A stretch of 57,347 bases of DNA from Spirochaetota bacterium. Lineage in GTDB: Bacteria > Spirochaetota > UBA4802 > UBA5550. The stretch is from NCBI GenBank assembly GCA_016929135.1, contig JAFGJK010000136.1, positions 1 to 57,347 of the forward strand. Reading direction: 5' to 3'. The notes under the pieces were generated by a model. That model made no database searches. It was not told where the DNA came from and was given only the letters and a program-made list of their open reading frames with translations. A program made the translations under genes and the position numbers. Shown one piece after another: positions 42,355-51,967 of the stretch (within the stretch, counting starts at the first letter, position 1; each line of letters starts with the position of its first letter).

Positions 42355-43313
42355 CGCCCCTCTCCGGCGGCAGCCTTCTGCGGTTCTGGCGCATCGGATT
42401 CGTCCTCCCTGTACACGATGAGCGTATCGCCATCAGAGAGGTTTTCCTGTCCCAGGGTTACGACGATATCACCGGAATCGACCCCGGAGATCACCTCGGT
42501 GAGATGATTGGCGGTGATCCCGGTCCGGATGGCGCGTTTCCTGGCGCGTCCATCCTGTACCACGAAGACGCTCTTCGTCTCGTCGGGGCCGGTCATCACC
42601 GCGTCCACCGGCAGGGCCAGCACGCCCGGTCGAGATCCCATGATGATTTCTATGTTGGCGAACATGCCGTGCTTTAGCCTCATTCCGGGGTTGTCGAGCC
42701 TGATCCGCACCTCCTGGGTGCGGCTCAGCTGGTCCAGTACCGCGCTCTTCTTGCTCACGCGCCCGTCGAACACCTTTCCCGGATATGCCTCGACGCCGAT
42801 CCGGGCCCGCATCCCTACCTCGACCCGGTTTATGCTTTCCTCCATGATGCGCACCACCGCCTCGACAGAGGACATGTTGACCACCTGCGCCAGGGGAGTG
42901 ACGTTGGTGACCGACATGCCGCGGTCCACCATTATCTTCCCCACGTGCCCGGAGATCGGGGATTCCACGATCGCCAGGTTGTAGTCCATTCCCACGATGT
43001 CGCGGTTGATTTTGAAGAGGACCGCACCCCTGCCGACGCGGACTCCTTCCTTGATGAGGATCGATTCGATCTTTCCGGGAACCTGGGGAAAGACGTTGAC
43101 GACCTCGGTTCCGATGATGTCGCCGGTGAGCTTCAGGGTGCTCAGCATGTCAATACGGCGTACGGCGGCGGCCTTCACGGGTATTCGCTTCACCTCCTCG
43201 ACGGGACCGGACGAGGTGACCCGGTCGATTACGAAGCTGACGAGGCGGTAGGCGGCCACGAGGAGCACTATTATCATGATCGCCTTGAATACTCGCTTGG
43301 TTGAGTTTTTCAT
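42351..43313 (-). CDS. RND periplasmic adaptor (membrane fusion protein)
   Basis: A 320-residue protein with an N-terminal membrane anchor (AIMIIVLLVAAYRLVSFVI), lipoyl halves (VFPQVPGKIESILIKEGVRVGRGAVLFKI and IVESPISGHVGKIMVDRGMSV) and beta-barrel and membrane-proximal domains (VLALPVDAVMTG). The alpha-hairpin between the lipoyl halves is very short (about 10 residues), so contact with TolC must differ from AcrA. The C-terminal tail is acidic. Confidence 0.93.
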   Translation of the reverse strand: MKNSTKRVFKAIMIIVLLVAAYRLVSFVIDRVTSSGPVEEVKRIPVKAAAVRRIDMLSTLKLTGDIIGTEVVNVFPQVPGKIESILIKEGVRVGRGAVLFKINRDIVGMDYNLAIVESPISGHVGKIMVDRGMSVTNVTPLAQVVNMSSVEAVVRIMEESINRVEVGMRARIGVEAYPGKVFDGRVSKKSAVLDQLSRTQEVRIRLDNPGMRLKHGMFANIEIIMGSRPGVLALPVDAVMTGPDETKSVFVVQDGRARKRAIRTGITANHLTEVISGVDSGDIVVTLGQENLSDGDTLIVYREDESDAPEPQKAAAGEGR

Positions 43314-43338
43314 ACAACTTTCTCCTCGGCACCGGCCT

Positions 43339-44763
43339 TCATCGCACCGGAAAATATTCTATGCCTATGGCGCGATTGAGCTCGGCGCGCGATACCTGGT
43401 AATCGTGGAGCGACTGAACGTACAGCGTCCTGGCCGTGATGAGCTGAACGTTCGCCTCTATGAGCTTCGTGTTGTCGATGATGCCGCTCCTGAACTGCGT
43501 GACCGCGACACGCAGGGCCTCCTCGGCGGCCTTCACGTTCCCCTTCTGGCAGTCGAGTGATGTCTTGGCGGCCTTGAGCTTCAGGTAGCCTCGCTGAATC
43601 TCGAGCTTCACTCCCTTGATGAAGTCGTCCATCTGAAATTCTGCCTGCTTCGCGGCGCTCCGATATTGGCTCCCCTTGGCGTGGGAGGTGTCGAGCGGCG
43701 CGAGGGCTCCCCAACGATAGCTGGCGCCTACGGTGATGTTCCACGACTTGTTCCACCCGGGCGGTGCGAAGTTCTCCTTGAGGCTCAGCATCATCTGGTA
43801 AAACTGATACCCCACGGGATTGGAGACCGGATCGGGGGGGATCGACTGGCTGCTGGGGCTTATGGCCTTCGAGGCGCCGTAGCTGCCGCTCACGAAGAGT
43901 GACGGCCAGAGATACAGAGCCTCAGCCGCCGCGGCGATGTCATCTTTCATCTCTTTGGTCTTCTTAATCTGGATGATCTCCGGGCGATTCTTGAGCGCCT
44001 CGCCTATCAGCGGAATAAGGAGCTTGCGCTCCCCCTCCGGATCCGTGGGGATCGCTGACAGATCGCCGGGTGTCACCTTCATGGCGCCCGGGTCAAGCTC
44101 GAGGTGGACGTCTATATCATTGCCGATCTGGATGTTCAGGTCGGCCATTGCCGAGATGGCATCGTTCGCCGCGTTGATGTGCTGCGTCTTCTCGTTCGCC
44201 AGGGCCACCTGGGCCCTCAGGTAATCGAGGCGGGAGAACAGTCCCCTGTTGTAGCCGATGGTGACGGTCTTGAGGTTTTCCTCCAGAGCCTTGATCGATT
44301 CCTCCCGCATTGCGGCACCCTCGCGCGCAAGAAGGAGGCGGTAATAGGACTGGATTGCCCGGACGACCGTTTCGTTTTTCACCTTGCGCACGTTGTTCTC
44401 GGCGATGATGTGAGCATTGCGGGAGGCCTGGAGGGTGTTGTAGAAGACTCCGGGATTCACCGTAATCTGGCCGTTGATGAACTTCACGTCGTAGAGGGCA
44501 TCGATGTTGGAGGAGTACCCCGAGTCAGCCCCCTGCCGCGTGTAGGAGACGTCGGTGGAGAGGGCGGGCCAGAGCATCCCCCATGATTCCAGCACCTTGG
44601 ACCTGCTCTCCCTGACCGCCTCAACGGCCGTTTTGTAGGTGTTGTTGTTTTTAATCGCCAGGTGCACGACCTCGCGAAGCGTGAGGGTTTCCGTGGCGTG
44701 GAGGGGGATGGCGATGAGAGTGATCGCCAGAAGGACCTCCGCGTGTCTGCTTGAAAAGGTCAT
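43339..44763 (-). CDS. TolC-family outer-membrane efflux protein
   Basis: A 474-residue protein with a signal peptide (VLLAITLIAIPLHATETLT, cleavage near 24) and the two OEP repeats (LTLREVVHLAIKNNNTYKTAVEAVRESR; YLKLKAAKTSLDCQKGNVKAAEEALRVA), ending with ARTLYVQSLHDYQVSRAELNRAIGI. It forms the trimeric channel for the pump. Its start overlaps the tetR stop. Confidence 0.93.
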   Translation of the reverse strand: MTFSSRHAEVLLAITLIAIPLHATETLTLREVVHLAIKNNNTYKTAVEAVRESRSKVLESWGMLWPALSTDVSYTRQGADSGYSSNIDALYDVKFINGQITVNPGVFYNTLQASRNAHIIAENNVRKVKNETVVRAIQSYYRLLLAREGAAMREESIKALEENLKTVTIGYNRGLFSRLDYLRAQVALANEKTQHINAANDAISAMADLNIQIGNDIDVHLELDPGAMKVTPGDLSAIPTDPEGERKLLIPLIGEALKNRPEIIQIKKTKEMKDDIAAAAEALYLWPSLFVSGSYGASKAISPSSQSIPPDPVSNPVGYQFYQMMLSLKENFAPPGWNKSWNITVGASYRWGALAPLDTSHAKGSQYRSAAKQAEFQMDDFIKGVKLEIQRGYLKLKAAKTSLDCQKGNVKAAEEALRVAVTQFRSGIIDNTKLIEANVQLITARTLYVQSLHDYQVSRAELNRAIGIEYFPVR

Positions 44764-45341
44764 CGGGAGAGCCCCCTGATGAAGATCGTCACGAAGGAGG
44801 AGAGCATCCTGTCGGGGACCGGTTTTTTCTCCAGCTTGTAGTTTTGGAATATTCCGCTCAGGGAGAAGAGGAACAGCCTGGCTGCCTGCCGCGGGTCCTT
44901 CATAATCGCAGCGCGGCGGCCGGATTCGAGAATTGACGCGATGAGGGCCACGTTTTCTCCGAAAAATTTATTCCGCATGCTGACGAGCCCATCGTAGTTC
45001 TGAATGATATCATCTGCGGTGAGATTGTAGAGATTGTCAAAATCCCGATGGAATTTGTTGCTCTGGCGAGAGTAGATTTTCAGTTTCTCCTCGGCGGTGT
45101 GCCCTGCATCGATGAGGCTGCGAATGTTTTCGAAGAACTGGACGACCTCGCGTTCCACAACTGCAAGAAAGAGCTCCTGCTTGTTGGGGTAGTAATAATA
45201 CAGGGCGCTCTTCACCATGCCGAGGCGGTGGGCGATCTCCTCTATGGTCGTCTTTTTGAATCCGTGGCGCGAAAACGCCTCCTGAGCCGCCCGGATGATT
45301 TCGCCGCTGCGTGCTTTCCTGTCCGTGGTGCCGCTGGCCAT
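44760..45341 (-). CDS. TetR/AcrR-family regulator of the efflux operon
   Basis: A 193-residue protein with HTH TTIEEIAHRLGMVKSALYYY near 38-57 and a helical ligand domain. It is the first gene of the tetR-tolC-mfp-rnd-pII unit, with four-base overlaps between most members. A promoter at 45378-45406 and an adjoining palindrome suggest autoregulated control induced by a pump substrate. Confidence 0.92.
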   Translation of the reverse strand: MASGTTDRKARSGEIIRAAQEAFSRHGFKKTTIEEIAHRLGMVKSALYYYYPNKQELFLAVVEREVVQFFENIRSLIDAGHTAEEKLKIYSRQSNKFHRDFDNLYNLTADDIIQNYDGLVSMRNKFFGENVALIASILESGRRAAIMKDPRQAARLFLFSLSGIFQNYKLEKKPVPDRMLSSFVTIFIRGLSR

Positions 45342-45365
45342 GTCTGGATTTCCAATGAAATTCTG

Positions 45366-45375
45366 ACGTATACGT
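45366..45375. promoter_or_regulatory. Palindromic operator candidate of the efflux operon
   Basis: ACGTATACGT is a perfect 10-base palindrome, overlapped by another (TATACGTATA, 45369-45378), lying immediately downstream of the -10 box. It is 25 bases before the tetR start. Confidence 0.5.
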
Positions 45376-45377
45376 AT

Positions 45378-45406
45378 ATAGTATGAAATTAGAACAATAA
45401 TGTCAA
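45378..45406 (-). promoter_or_regulatory. Sigma70 promoter of the efflux operon
   Basis: On the reverse strand TTGACA (45406-45401) and TACTAT (45383-45378) are 17 bases apart, a near-consensus promoter. The start would be near 45371, within the palindrome. Confidence 0.7.
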
Positions 45407-45575
45407 TAGTTCAAATACTGATGTGGAAAAAAAGGCCTCGTCGGGAGGCAAAGCAGGGCGGCCGCCGAGACCGGCCGGCATTGATGGAGCCGCGGGATAG
45501 GCTTTGCAATCGCACCGTCGAATCAGAGGAGAGCCTTATTATCAGCACGTGGGCGACGGGGAGGGTGGGGGAGCG

Positions 45576-45606
45576 AAAAAAGGGCCGCCCCTTCGGGCGG
45601 CCCTTT
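45576..45606 (-). terminator. Rho-independent terminator of acs
   Basis: GGGCCGCCC (45582-45590) and GGGCGGCCC (45595-45603) form a nine-pair stem with loop CTTC, extended by three A-T pairs. On the reverse strand six Ts follow (45581-45576). It lies 25 bases after the acs stop. Confidence 0.9.
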
Positions 45607-45630
45607 CCAGAATGCTCTTATCTGCGGTTC

Positions 45631-47613
45631 TTACTTCCCGTAGATCTGCTTCGCTCCGGCGACGATCGTGTCCACAACCGTCGGATCCGCCAGCGTGGAG
45701 ATGTCTCCGAAGTTCTTCGGATCGAAGTCGGCGGCGGCGACCCTCTTCAGGATTCGACGCATGATCTTCCCTGACCTCGTCTTCGGGAGCGTGTCCGCCC
45801 ACTGGATGATTTCCGGAGTGGCGATCGGGCCGATCTCCTTTCTGACGTGCGCGACGAGTTCCTTCTTGAGATCGTCGGATTTCTCGACGCCGCTGTTCAG
45901 CGTCACGAAGGCGTAGATCGACTGTCCCTTGATGTCGTGGGGATAGCCGACAACCGCTGCCTCGGCGACCTTCGGATGCGATACCAGCGCGGACTCCACT
46001 TCCGCGGTGCCCATACGGTGACCGGACACGTTGATAACGTCGTCAACGCGGCCGGTGATCTGGTAGTAGCCGTCCTTGTCGCGGCGCGAGCCGTCACCGG
46101 TGAAGTACTTGCCGGGGAACTGGCTGAAGTAGGTGTCGAACATCCTCTGGGGATCGCCGTACACGCCCATCATCTGCCCGGGCCATGACCTGTTGATGCA
46201 GAGGTTGCCCTCGCATACGCCTTCGAGCACCTTGCCGGCGTCATCCACTATGCTCGGCTCGATGCCGAAGAAGGGAACGGTCGCCTGGGCCGGCTTGATG
46301 TCGATCGCGCCGGGGAGCGGAGTGATGAGAATACCACCGGTCTCTGTCTGCCACCAGGTGTCGACGATGGGGCATTCGCCGCGGCCGATCTTGTTGTAGT
46401 ACCAGTTCCATGCTTCCGGGTTCAGGGGCTCGCCCACTGAGCCGAGCAGCTGGATGGACTTGATGTTGTGCTTGTCAACCCAGGAATCGCCTTCCTTCGC
46501 GATGGCGCGGATGGCGGTGGGAGCGGTGTAGAAGATGTTGACCTTCCACTTTTCAACGACCGCCCAGAACCTTCCGACGTCCGGATAGGTGGGAACGCCT
46601 TCGAACATGATCGTGGTGGCGCCGTTCGCAAGCGGCCCGTACACGATGTAGGAATGGCCGGTCACCCAGCCGACGTCTGCCGTACACCAGTAGATGTCGC
46701 CGTCATGATAGTCGAAGATCATCTTGTGGGTGAAGGCTACGTAAGTGAGATAGCCGCCGGTGCCGTGCATCGCACCCTTGGGCTTGCCGGTGGAACCGGA
46801 GGTGTAGAGAATGAACAGCGGGTCGGTCGCATCCATATGCTCGGGCTCGCAGTTCGCGTCCACCGAGGCCATTTCATCATGCCACCACTTGTCGACGCTG
46901 GCGTTCCAGGAGCACTTGATCTGGTCGCCGACGCGTTTTACCACGATGTGGAGCTTCACCTGGGGGCACTCGGCGAGCGCCTTGTCGGCGTTGTCCTTCT
47001 GGGGAACAGCCTTCGCGCCGCGGAAGGTACCGTCGCAGGAGATGAGCACGCGGCTGTCGCAATCGTTGACGCGGTCGCGCAGCGCCTCGGCGGAGAAGCC
47101 GCCGAATACCACGGAGTGGATCGCGCCAATGCGGGTACAGGCCAGGATTCCTATTGCCAGCTCGGGAATCATCGGCAGATAGAAGGTGACCCTGTCGCCC
47201 TTTTTCACGCCGTTTTTCTTCAGCACGTTCGCAAACTTGCAGACTTGCTCATGCAACTGCTTGTAGGTGAAGGTCTTCTGATCGTTGGGATCATTCCCTT
47301 CGAAGATCAACGCGATCTGGTCGCCCTTCTTCGCCAGATGCCTGTCGAGGCAGTTGTAGGACACATTGAGCTTGCCGCCGGTAAACCACTTTATCTGGAA
47401 ATCCTTCATGTTATCGGCGTACTTCCAATCCTCCACCTTGTCCCATTTCTTGAACCAGGTCACATACTCCTCGGCAATCTTCGACCAGAATTTTTCCGGG
47501 TCTGCCAGAGATTCTTTCCACATCTTTTCGTACTCTTCGCGGCTCTTGATGTAGGCCTTCTTCCTGAAGCTCTCCGGAACCGGATAAATTTCCTTCAGAG
47601 TAGTTTCAGCCAT
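45631..47613 (-). CDS. acs: Acetyl-CoA synthetase (AMP-forming)
   Basis: A 660-residue ANL enzyme making acetyl-CoA from acetate, ATP and CoA. It has the N-terminal ACAS domain, ATP loop [14 protein letters not shown] near 262-275, the acetyl pocket segment WWQTETGG near 412, and [19 protein letters not shown] hinge. The lysine that is acetylated in the family is in [10 protein letters not shown] near 611. Length and motifs are canonical. The gene is monocistronic, ending at the terminator at 45576-45606. It supports growth on acetate together with pckG. Confidence 0.97.
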   Translation of the reverse strand: MAETTLKEIYPVPESFRKKAYIKSREEYEKMWKESLADPEKFWSKIAEEYVTWFKKWDKVEDWKYADNMKDFQIKWFTGGKLNVSYNCLDRHLAKKGDQIALIFEGNDPNDQKTFTYKQLHEQVCKFANVLKKNGVKKGDRVTFYLPMIPELAIGILACTRIGAIHSVVFGGFSAEALRDRVNDCDSRVLISCDGTFRGAKAVPQKDNADKALAECPQVKLHIVVKRVGDQIKCSWNASVDKWWHDEMASVDANCEPEHMDATDPLFILYTSGSTGKPKGAMHGTGGYLTYVAFTHKMIFDYHDGDIYWCTADVGWVTGHSYIVYGPLANGATTIMFEGVPTYPDVGRFWAVVEKWKVNIFYTAPTAIRAIAKEGDSWVDKHNIKSIQLLGSVGEPLNPEAWNWYYNKIGRGECPIVDTWWQTETGGILITPLPGAIDIKPAQATVPFFGIEPSIVDDAGKVLEGVCEGNLCINRSWPGQMMGVYGDPQRMFDTYFSQFPGKYFTGDGSRRDKDGYYQITGRVDDVINVSGHRMGTAEVESALVSHPKVAEAAVVGYPHDIKGQSIYAFVTLNSGVEKSDDLKKELVAHVRKEIGPIATPEIIQWADTLPKTRSGKIMRRILKRVAAADFDPKNFGDISTLADPTVVDTIVAGAKQIYGK

Positions 47614-47723
47614 GCAATACCTCCGAAATTAAATAAATTTGTTTATTATCTGGGTAATCGCTGGATATGTTATTCATGACTGCCAGTCAACCACCAGGCA
47701 ATTCCCATTTTTCGGCGCGGGAA

Positions 47724-48326
47724 TCATCCCTTCGCCATATGCTGAGACAGGTACCCGGCGATCGCCCTGTCGTATGCGGTTGTCGTTTCGAATACCTTTA
47801 CCGCGAGACGAAGATTCGTTTCCCTGGATACCGACCCGCCGTACTGCTTCATCTCCTGCAGCACGGGCGCGTAATCCGCGGGGTCGATGATCACGGTAAC
47901 GCTTTCGTTGTTTTTCGCCGCGGAGCGAAGCATCGCCGGTCCGCCTATATCTATATTCTCGATCGCATCCTCGAAGGTGCAATCGGGTTTCGCGATAGTT
48001 TTCTGGAAGGGGTAGAGGTTGATGACCACCATGTCGATGTTCTGGATGCCGTGGTGCTGCATGGTGCTGACGTGTTCGGGGTTAGAGCGGACTCCCAGCA
48101 GGCCGCCGTGGACCTTGGGATGGAGCGTCTTCACCCTCCCGTCGAGCATCTCCGGGAATCCGGTATACTCCGAAACGTCGGTGACGGCGAGTCCCGCGTC
48201 CCTGAGCGCTTTGGAGGTGCCGCCGGTGGACAAAAATGCAATACCGAATTCGGCAAGGTTTTTTGCGAATTCTACGATACCGGTCTTGTCCGATACACTG
48301 ATGAGAGCTCTTTCAATCCTTGCCAT
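47724..48326 (-). CDS. Stand-alone IMP cyclohydrolase (PurH N-terminal domain)
   Basis: A 200-residue MGS-like domain with [39 protein letters not shown] and [14 protein letters not shown], all features of the PurH cyclohydrolase that closes FAICAR to IMP. Bifunctional PurH is about 520 residues; here the ORF stops right after the domain ([15 protein letters not shown]) and no AICAR transformylase sequence follows. The transformylase must be a separate gene, or PurP-type enzymes are used. Confidence 0.9.
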   Translation of the reverse strand: MARIERALISVSDKTGIVEFAKNLAEFGIAFLSTGGTSKALRDAGLAVTDVSEYTGFPEMLDGRVKTLHPKVHGGLLGVRSNPEHVSTMQHHGIQNIDMVVINLYPFQKTIAKPDCTFEDAIENIDIGGPAMLRSAAKNNESVTVIIDPADYAPVLQEMKQYGGSVSRETNLRLAVKVFETTTAYDRAIAGYLSQHMAKG

Positions 48327-48619
48327 TGATCACGGAGTATAATATCGGATGAAAATATGGACAAAATGTCCTTCTTTGTTAGGATGATCACATTAAAAAT
48401 ATTTAGGATTAATGACAAGCATTTTTTTTTGTCAAAGTTTAATTAATTCCCCGGATGAATTGTTTTGTATAATTTTAATGAAAAAATGATGGCACTGTGT
48501 AAAACTTATGAGTATAGGCGTCTTCGGGGGGCCGCCTCCCGCTCTCGTCAGCTTGGGTGGTGCCCGATACTGTGCATGGGCCCGATAACCGTCCTGCGGA
48601 ACGGGCCGGGGGAGAGGTG

Positions 48620-49429
48620 ATGATCTCAGAGACGACGCTGCATCGCTGGAGGCTGTGGTTCGGGCAGTACACCGGGGAGTACATGGATACCGATGAGAGG
48701 TCGCGGGAGACCCTGGCGCTGAAGTTCGATCATACCATGCGTGTATGCGCCGAGATACTGGATCTCGGACAAAGCCTTCGGCTTGACGACTACGGTCTCA
48801 GGATCGCCGAGGCCATTGCCCTCTTCCACGACCTGGGGCGCTTCGAGCAGTACCGGAGCTTCAACACCTTCTCGGACGGCAAATCGGTGAACCATGCCCA
48901 TGCCGGCATCGATGTGCTGATGCGGCACGGGATACTGGAGGACGTGGAGGACGATGAGCGAGCGATCCTCGTGCATGCCATATCCCACCACAACGCGCTG
49001 GTGGTGCCGCCGGCCGATTCCCGGCGGGCGGACGCCTATTCCCGCATGATCCGCGATGCGGACAAACTGGATATCTACAGGGTGTTGATCGATCATTACC
49101 GGGAATCGTCAAAGAACAGGAACAGCGCCATTGACCTTGATCTGCCGTTGAAAGGCGCCGTATCGGAAGAGGTGATGGATCAGGTCATGAGCGGGAGGCT
49201 GGCGAGCATGGCCTGTGTGCGCAGCGTCAGCGATTTCAAGCTGCTGCTGATCAGCTGGGTCTACGACATCAATTATACCCACACCTTCAGGCGTCTCCGG
49301 GAGAGGGACTGCCTGGGCGCGCTATTCACAATGCTGGGGGGGGTCGACGGCATGGATGAGATCCGGGCCAGGGTCTCTTTTCAGATGGAACGGGGGTGCG
49401 ACGGGGAGCTGGGGCATGATCCGCCCTGA
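48620..49429 (+). CDS. HD-domain phosphohydrolase
   Basis: A 269-residue protein with the HD fold metal ligands His (KFDHTMRV), His-Asp (ALFHDLGRFEQYR), His (NHAHAG), His-His (AISHHNAL) and Asp (IRDADKLDIYRV). It likely cleaves a phosphomonoester or cyclic nucleotide. ATG 48620 follows GGGGGAGAGGTG; an in-frame start at 48557 lacks this. No neighbour hints at the substrate. Confidence 0.85.
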   Translation: MISETTLHRWRLWFGQYTGEYMDTDERSRETLALKFDHTMRVCAEILDLGQSLRLDDYGLRIAEAIALFHDLGRFEQYRSFNTFSDGKSVNHAHAGIDVLMRHGILEDVEDDERAILVHAISHHNALVVPPADSRRADAYSRMIRDADKLDIYRVLIDHYRESSKNRNSAIDLDLPLKGAVSEEVMDQVMSGRLASMACVRSVSDFKLLLISWVYDINYTHTFRRLRERDCLGALFTMLGGVDGMDEIRARVSFQMERGCDGELGHDPP

Positions 49430-49449
49430 CCGGGGGCATGCCGGCGTGA

Positions 49450-50094
49450 TCACCGTGAGGACCGCCGATCCATCAACCATCTCCTGAAGTAATAGATCAG
49501 GAGTGCCAGTGCTATGGTCCCGGCGATGGCGATCCCCGCGTAGAGGTTGTATCTGGCGAATATCTCGGCGGCCTTGGCCTTCACCGTTTCCCAGTTGTTG
49601 CCCAGAAGGTACCCGGTCTGGAGCCAGAGAAGATTCCAGACCCCGGCGCTGACGAGCGCACAGAGTAGGACCCAGAGGGGATTGAGCAGGGAGATGCCGG
49701 AGACGATGGATACCACGGAACGGAGTCCCGGAAGGAATCTGTTGAAGAACACGACCGCGTACCCGTAGCGGCCGAACCATCGCTCCCCCCTGATGATATT
49801 CTCTTTTTTAAAAAAAGCGATATCGCGTTTCATGAAGAATTCTCTTTCCAGGAAGCGGCCCAGAAGGAACAGCCCCATGAACCCGCCCACACTCCCCGCG
49901 GTGGTGGAGAGGAAGACGTAGAGGTAGTTGAGCCTCCCGATCCCCACCAGGAAGGCTCCGAATATCATGATGGTGTCTCCCGGTATCGGCGGTATGAAGT
50001 TCTCTATGACCGCGCAGGCAAAAAGAAACAGGTACAGGAACAGATCGTTCATGGGAAGAAGAAAATCGATGATGCGCTGCAGTATCTGGTCCAT
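49450..50094 (-). CDS. DedA/SNARE-associated membrane protein
   Basis: A 214-residue membrane protein with the DedA motifs ENFIPPIPGDTIMIFGAFL (E-x-x-x-P-x-P-G) and FFNRFLPGLRSVVSIVSGIS (F-x-R-x-x-P-x-x-R). The family flips undecaprenyl-phosphate or phospholipids across the inner membrane. It is convergent with the HD gene. Confidence 0.92.
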   Translation of the reverse strand: MDQILQRIIDFLLPMNDLFLYLFLFACAVIENFIPPIPGDTIMIFGAFLVGIGRLNYLYVFLSTTAGSVGGFMGLFLLGRFLEREFFMKRDIAFFKKENIIRGERWFGRYGYAVVFFNRFLPGLRSVVSIVSGISLLNPLWVLLCALVSAGVWNLLWLQTGYLLGNNWETVKAKAAEIFARYNLYAGIAIAGTIALALLIYYFRRWLMDRRSSR

Positions 50095-50289
50095 GGGTCG
50101 GCGGTCTTACCTGTGCCGTGGCTGGCGTTTGCAGGCTTCCACGCTAACCGGGGGCATGCACCATTTTCGAGTCTTTACAATGGTTTCCATAGATTCAATG
50201 GAAAAAATAAGGATTGCATTTTATCAACAACAATTTCATTATGCATTGATAATTCAGTGATGCCCATGGCCCCGTTAACCGGCACTGAA

Positions 50290-50316
50290 CGATACGATAC
50301 ATACAGAAACGTATCG
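50290..50316. promoter_or_regulatory. Inverted repeat upstream of the FadL gene
   Basis: CGATACG (50290-50296) and CGTATCG (50310-50316) are perfect 7-base arms around a 13-base spacer, 56 bases before the FadL start. It may be a regulator site; no evidence links it to a particular protein. Confidence 0.3.
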
Positions 50317-50371
50317 CCGGGATCGGTTGGGGCGATGATTTCAGGGTCACGAATAATGAGGAGGAGTCTTG

Positions 50372-51604
50372 ATGTTAAAAAGAGTAGTCTTTTTGTGCCT
50401 TTTTGCGGTCCTATTCTCTGGGATCGCCTTTTCCCAGTCCTACGATATTCCGCCGAATCTGAGTGCCAGAATAAACTCCATGGCAGGATCGGGGAGCGCC
50501 ATCACGAGCGGCGGCATGGCCATCGCCATGAATCCCGCCGGAATGGCGAACACCCGGAGCTTCGAGGCTGAGGGTACCTTTACCAGCATAGCCCTCATGA
50601 TGACGAACCCGGCCAACGGCCCGTACCTTGAAAAGAACGTCATCGGGTACAGCGCCATCGGTGGCTTCGGCATGGGCTACCGTCTGGGTGAGGTCGTTAC
50701 CGTGGGTTTCCTGCTCTACGCCCCCTCGGGCGGCGGTGTGCGGAACTCCAACGTCACCATGGGCTATCCGGTGTGGCCCAAGGACTTCGACGGCTACCTG
50801 GTATTCCTGGAGTTCGGACCCTGCATCGCCCTGAACCTGCCGGGGGGCTTCAAGATCGGCTTCGTGTACCGTATCAACTACACCGAGAGCTGGTCGACGC
50901 TCTACAACTACTCGTCGACGCCGGTGATGGGGTCGAACTATCTGTACGTGAAAAACCATCTCTCGGGATACGGCTTCGACGGCTTCAGGGTGGGGATCCA
51001 GTGGGACCCCACTGATGAGTTCCATATCGGGGTCGCCTACCGCTCCTTCGTGAAGATCAATGCCGACGGTAAATCGAGGATCCAGCCCTTCGACATCGGC
51101 GTGGGTATCAGCCAGACGCAGCGCTATGCCGACGGCTTCCATGCGGGCCTTTCCTACGAGTTCATCCCCGACCGGTTGACGGTGAACGTGGACTACGTGC
51201 TCAACTTCTGGAGCAGGTACAAGAACAGGACCCTGGAGACCATGGGGATCCCCAACGTGACGAGGCTCCGGAACAAGGACGTCCACGGCATTCGGGTGGG
51301 CATTGAATGGTGGGTCACCGATACGATCGCGGTGCGCGCGGGATACAACATCTCCAGCGGGCAGGCCCGCGCAAAATACCAGAACCTTCTGTCCAGCGGT
51401 GCTCCGGGCCGCTGCCAGGTCATGGCTGCCGGCGCAGGCTTCAGGCTGAACGAACGGTGGATCCTGGACCTGTCGCTGAGCTACATGATCAACGAGGGGA
51501 GAGTCACCGGGTTCGATTACGTGCGGGGTGGCGGCATCGCCATGCCGGGCAACTACAAGAACAACGGGTTCTTCGCCGGTATCGGTGCCCGGTACAACCT
51601 GTAG
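50372..51604 (+). CDS. FadL/OmpP1-family outer-membrane hydrophobic-compound transporter
   Basis: A 410-residue protein with a signal peptide (VVFLCLFAVLFSGIAFSQ). The FadL hatch NPAGMA appears near residue 56, and a long run of amphipathic beta strands follows, ending in an aromatic-rich strand (NNGFFAGIGARYNL). It would carry fatty acids or other hydrophobic molecules through the outer membrane. AGGAGG lies 7 bases before ATG 50372. It pairs functionally with the acyl-CoA cluster at 1663-9416. Confidence 0.9.
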   Translation: MLKRVVFLCLFAVLFSGIAFSQSYDIPPNLSARINSMAGSGSAITSGGMAIAMNPAGMANTRSFEAEGTFTSIALMMTNPANGPYLEKNVIGYSAIGGFGMGYRLGEVVTVGFLLYAPSGGGVRNSNVTMGYPVWPKDFDGYLVFLEFGPCIALNLPGGFKIGFVYRINYTESWSTLYNYSSTPVMGSNYLYVKNHLSGYGFDGFRVGIQWDPTDEFHIGVAYRSFVKINADGKSRIQPFDIGVGISQTQRYADGFHAGLSYEFIPDRLTVNVDYVLNFWSRYKNRTLETMGIPNVTRLRNKDVHGIRVGIEWWVTDTIAVRAGYNISSGQARAKYQNLLSSGAPGRCQVMAAGAGFRLNERWILDLSLSYMINEGRVTGFDYVRGGGIAMPGNYKNNGFFAGIGARYNL

Positions 51605-51967
51605 CTGCGCAGTGTTCAATACGGCAATCTGGAAAGAGGGCCCCTTCACATGAAGGGGCTTTTTTTTCATGCGATATTTTCATCCCTCGGGCAATGAAAA
51701 TGAAAATACTATTGCTTTTTTTTAACCCGCTCACTATTTTGGCATACGGCAATTCGATTCGTTCCCTATGCACGCTCTGTACGCGATTACGTACTCTGTT
51801 CTCAACATAATGAATCACCGGTGGCTCTCCATCGCCCGCTGGGCACCGATCACCCCCACAGGCAAGGGCGTTTCTAGAAATTTAATTTCTTCGGGAAATC
51901 AGGATTCTAGAAGTGCCTTTTTCCGCAATCATACAGGCAACAATTATCATATTCTGGAGGTCATACC
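51605..51967. other. Intergenic region between FadL gene and pckG
   Basis: About 360 bases with no gene. It holds the FadL terminator (51640-51667). Before pckG are two TTCTAGAA palindromes (around 51872 and 51903) that might be regulator sites, and a GTACG/CGTAC repeat. No riboswitch was recognised. Confidence 0.4.
51640..51667 (+). terminator. Rho-independent terminator of the FadL gene
   Basis: GCCCCTTC and GAAGGGGC form an eight-pair stem (loop ACAT), followed by eight Ts from 51660. It begins 36 bases after the stop. Confidence 0.92.
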
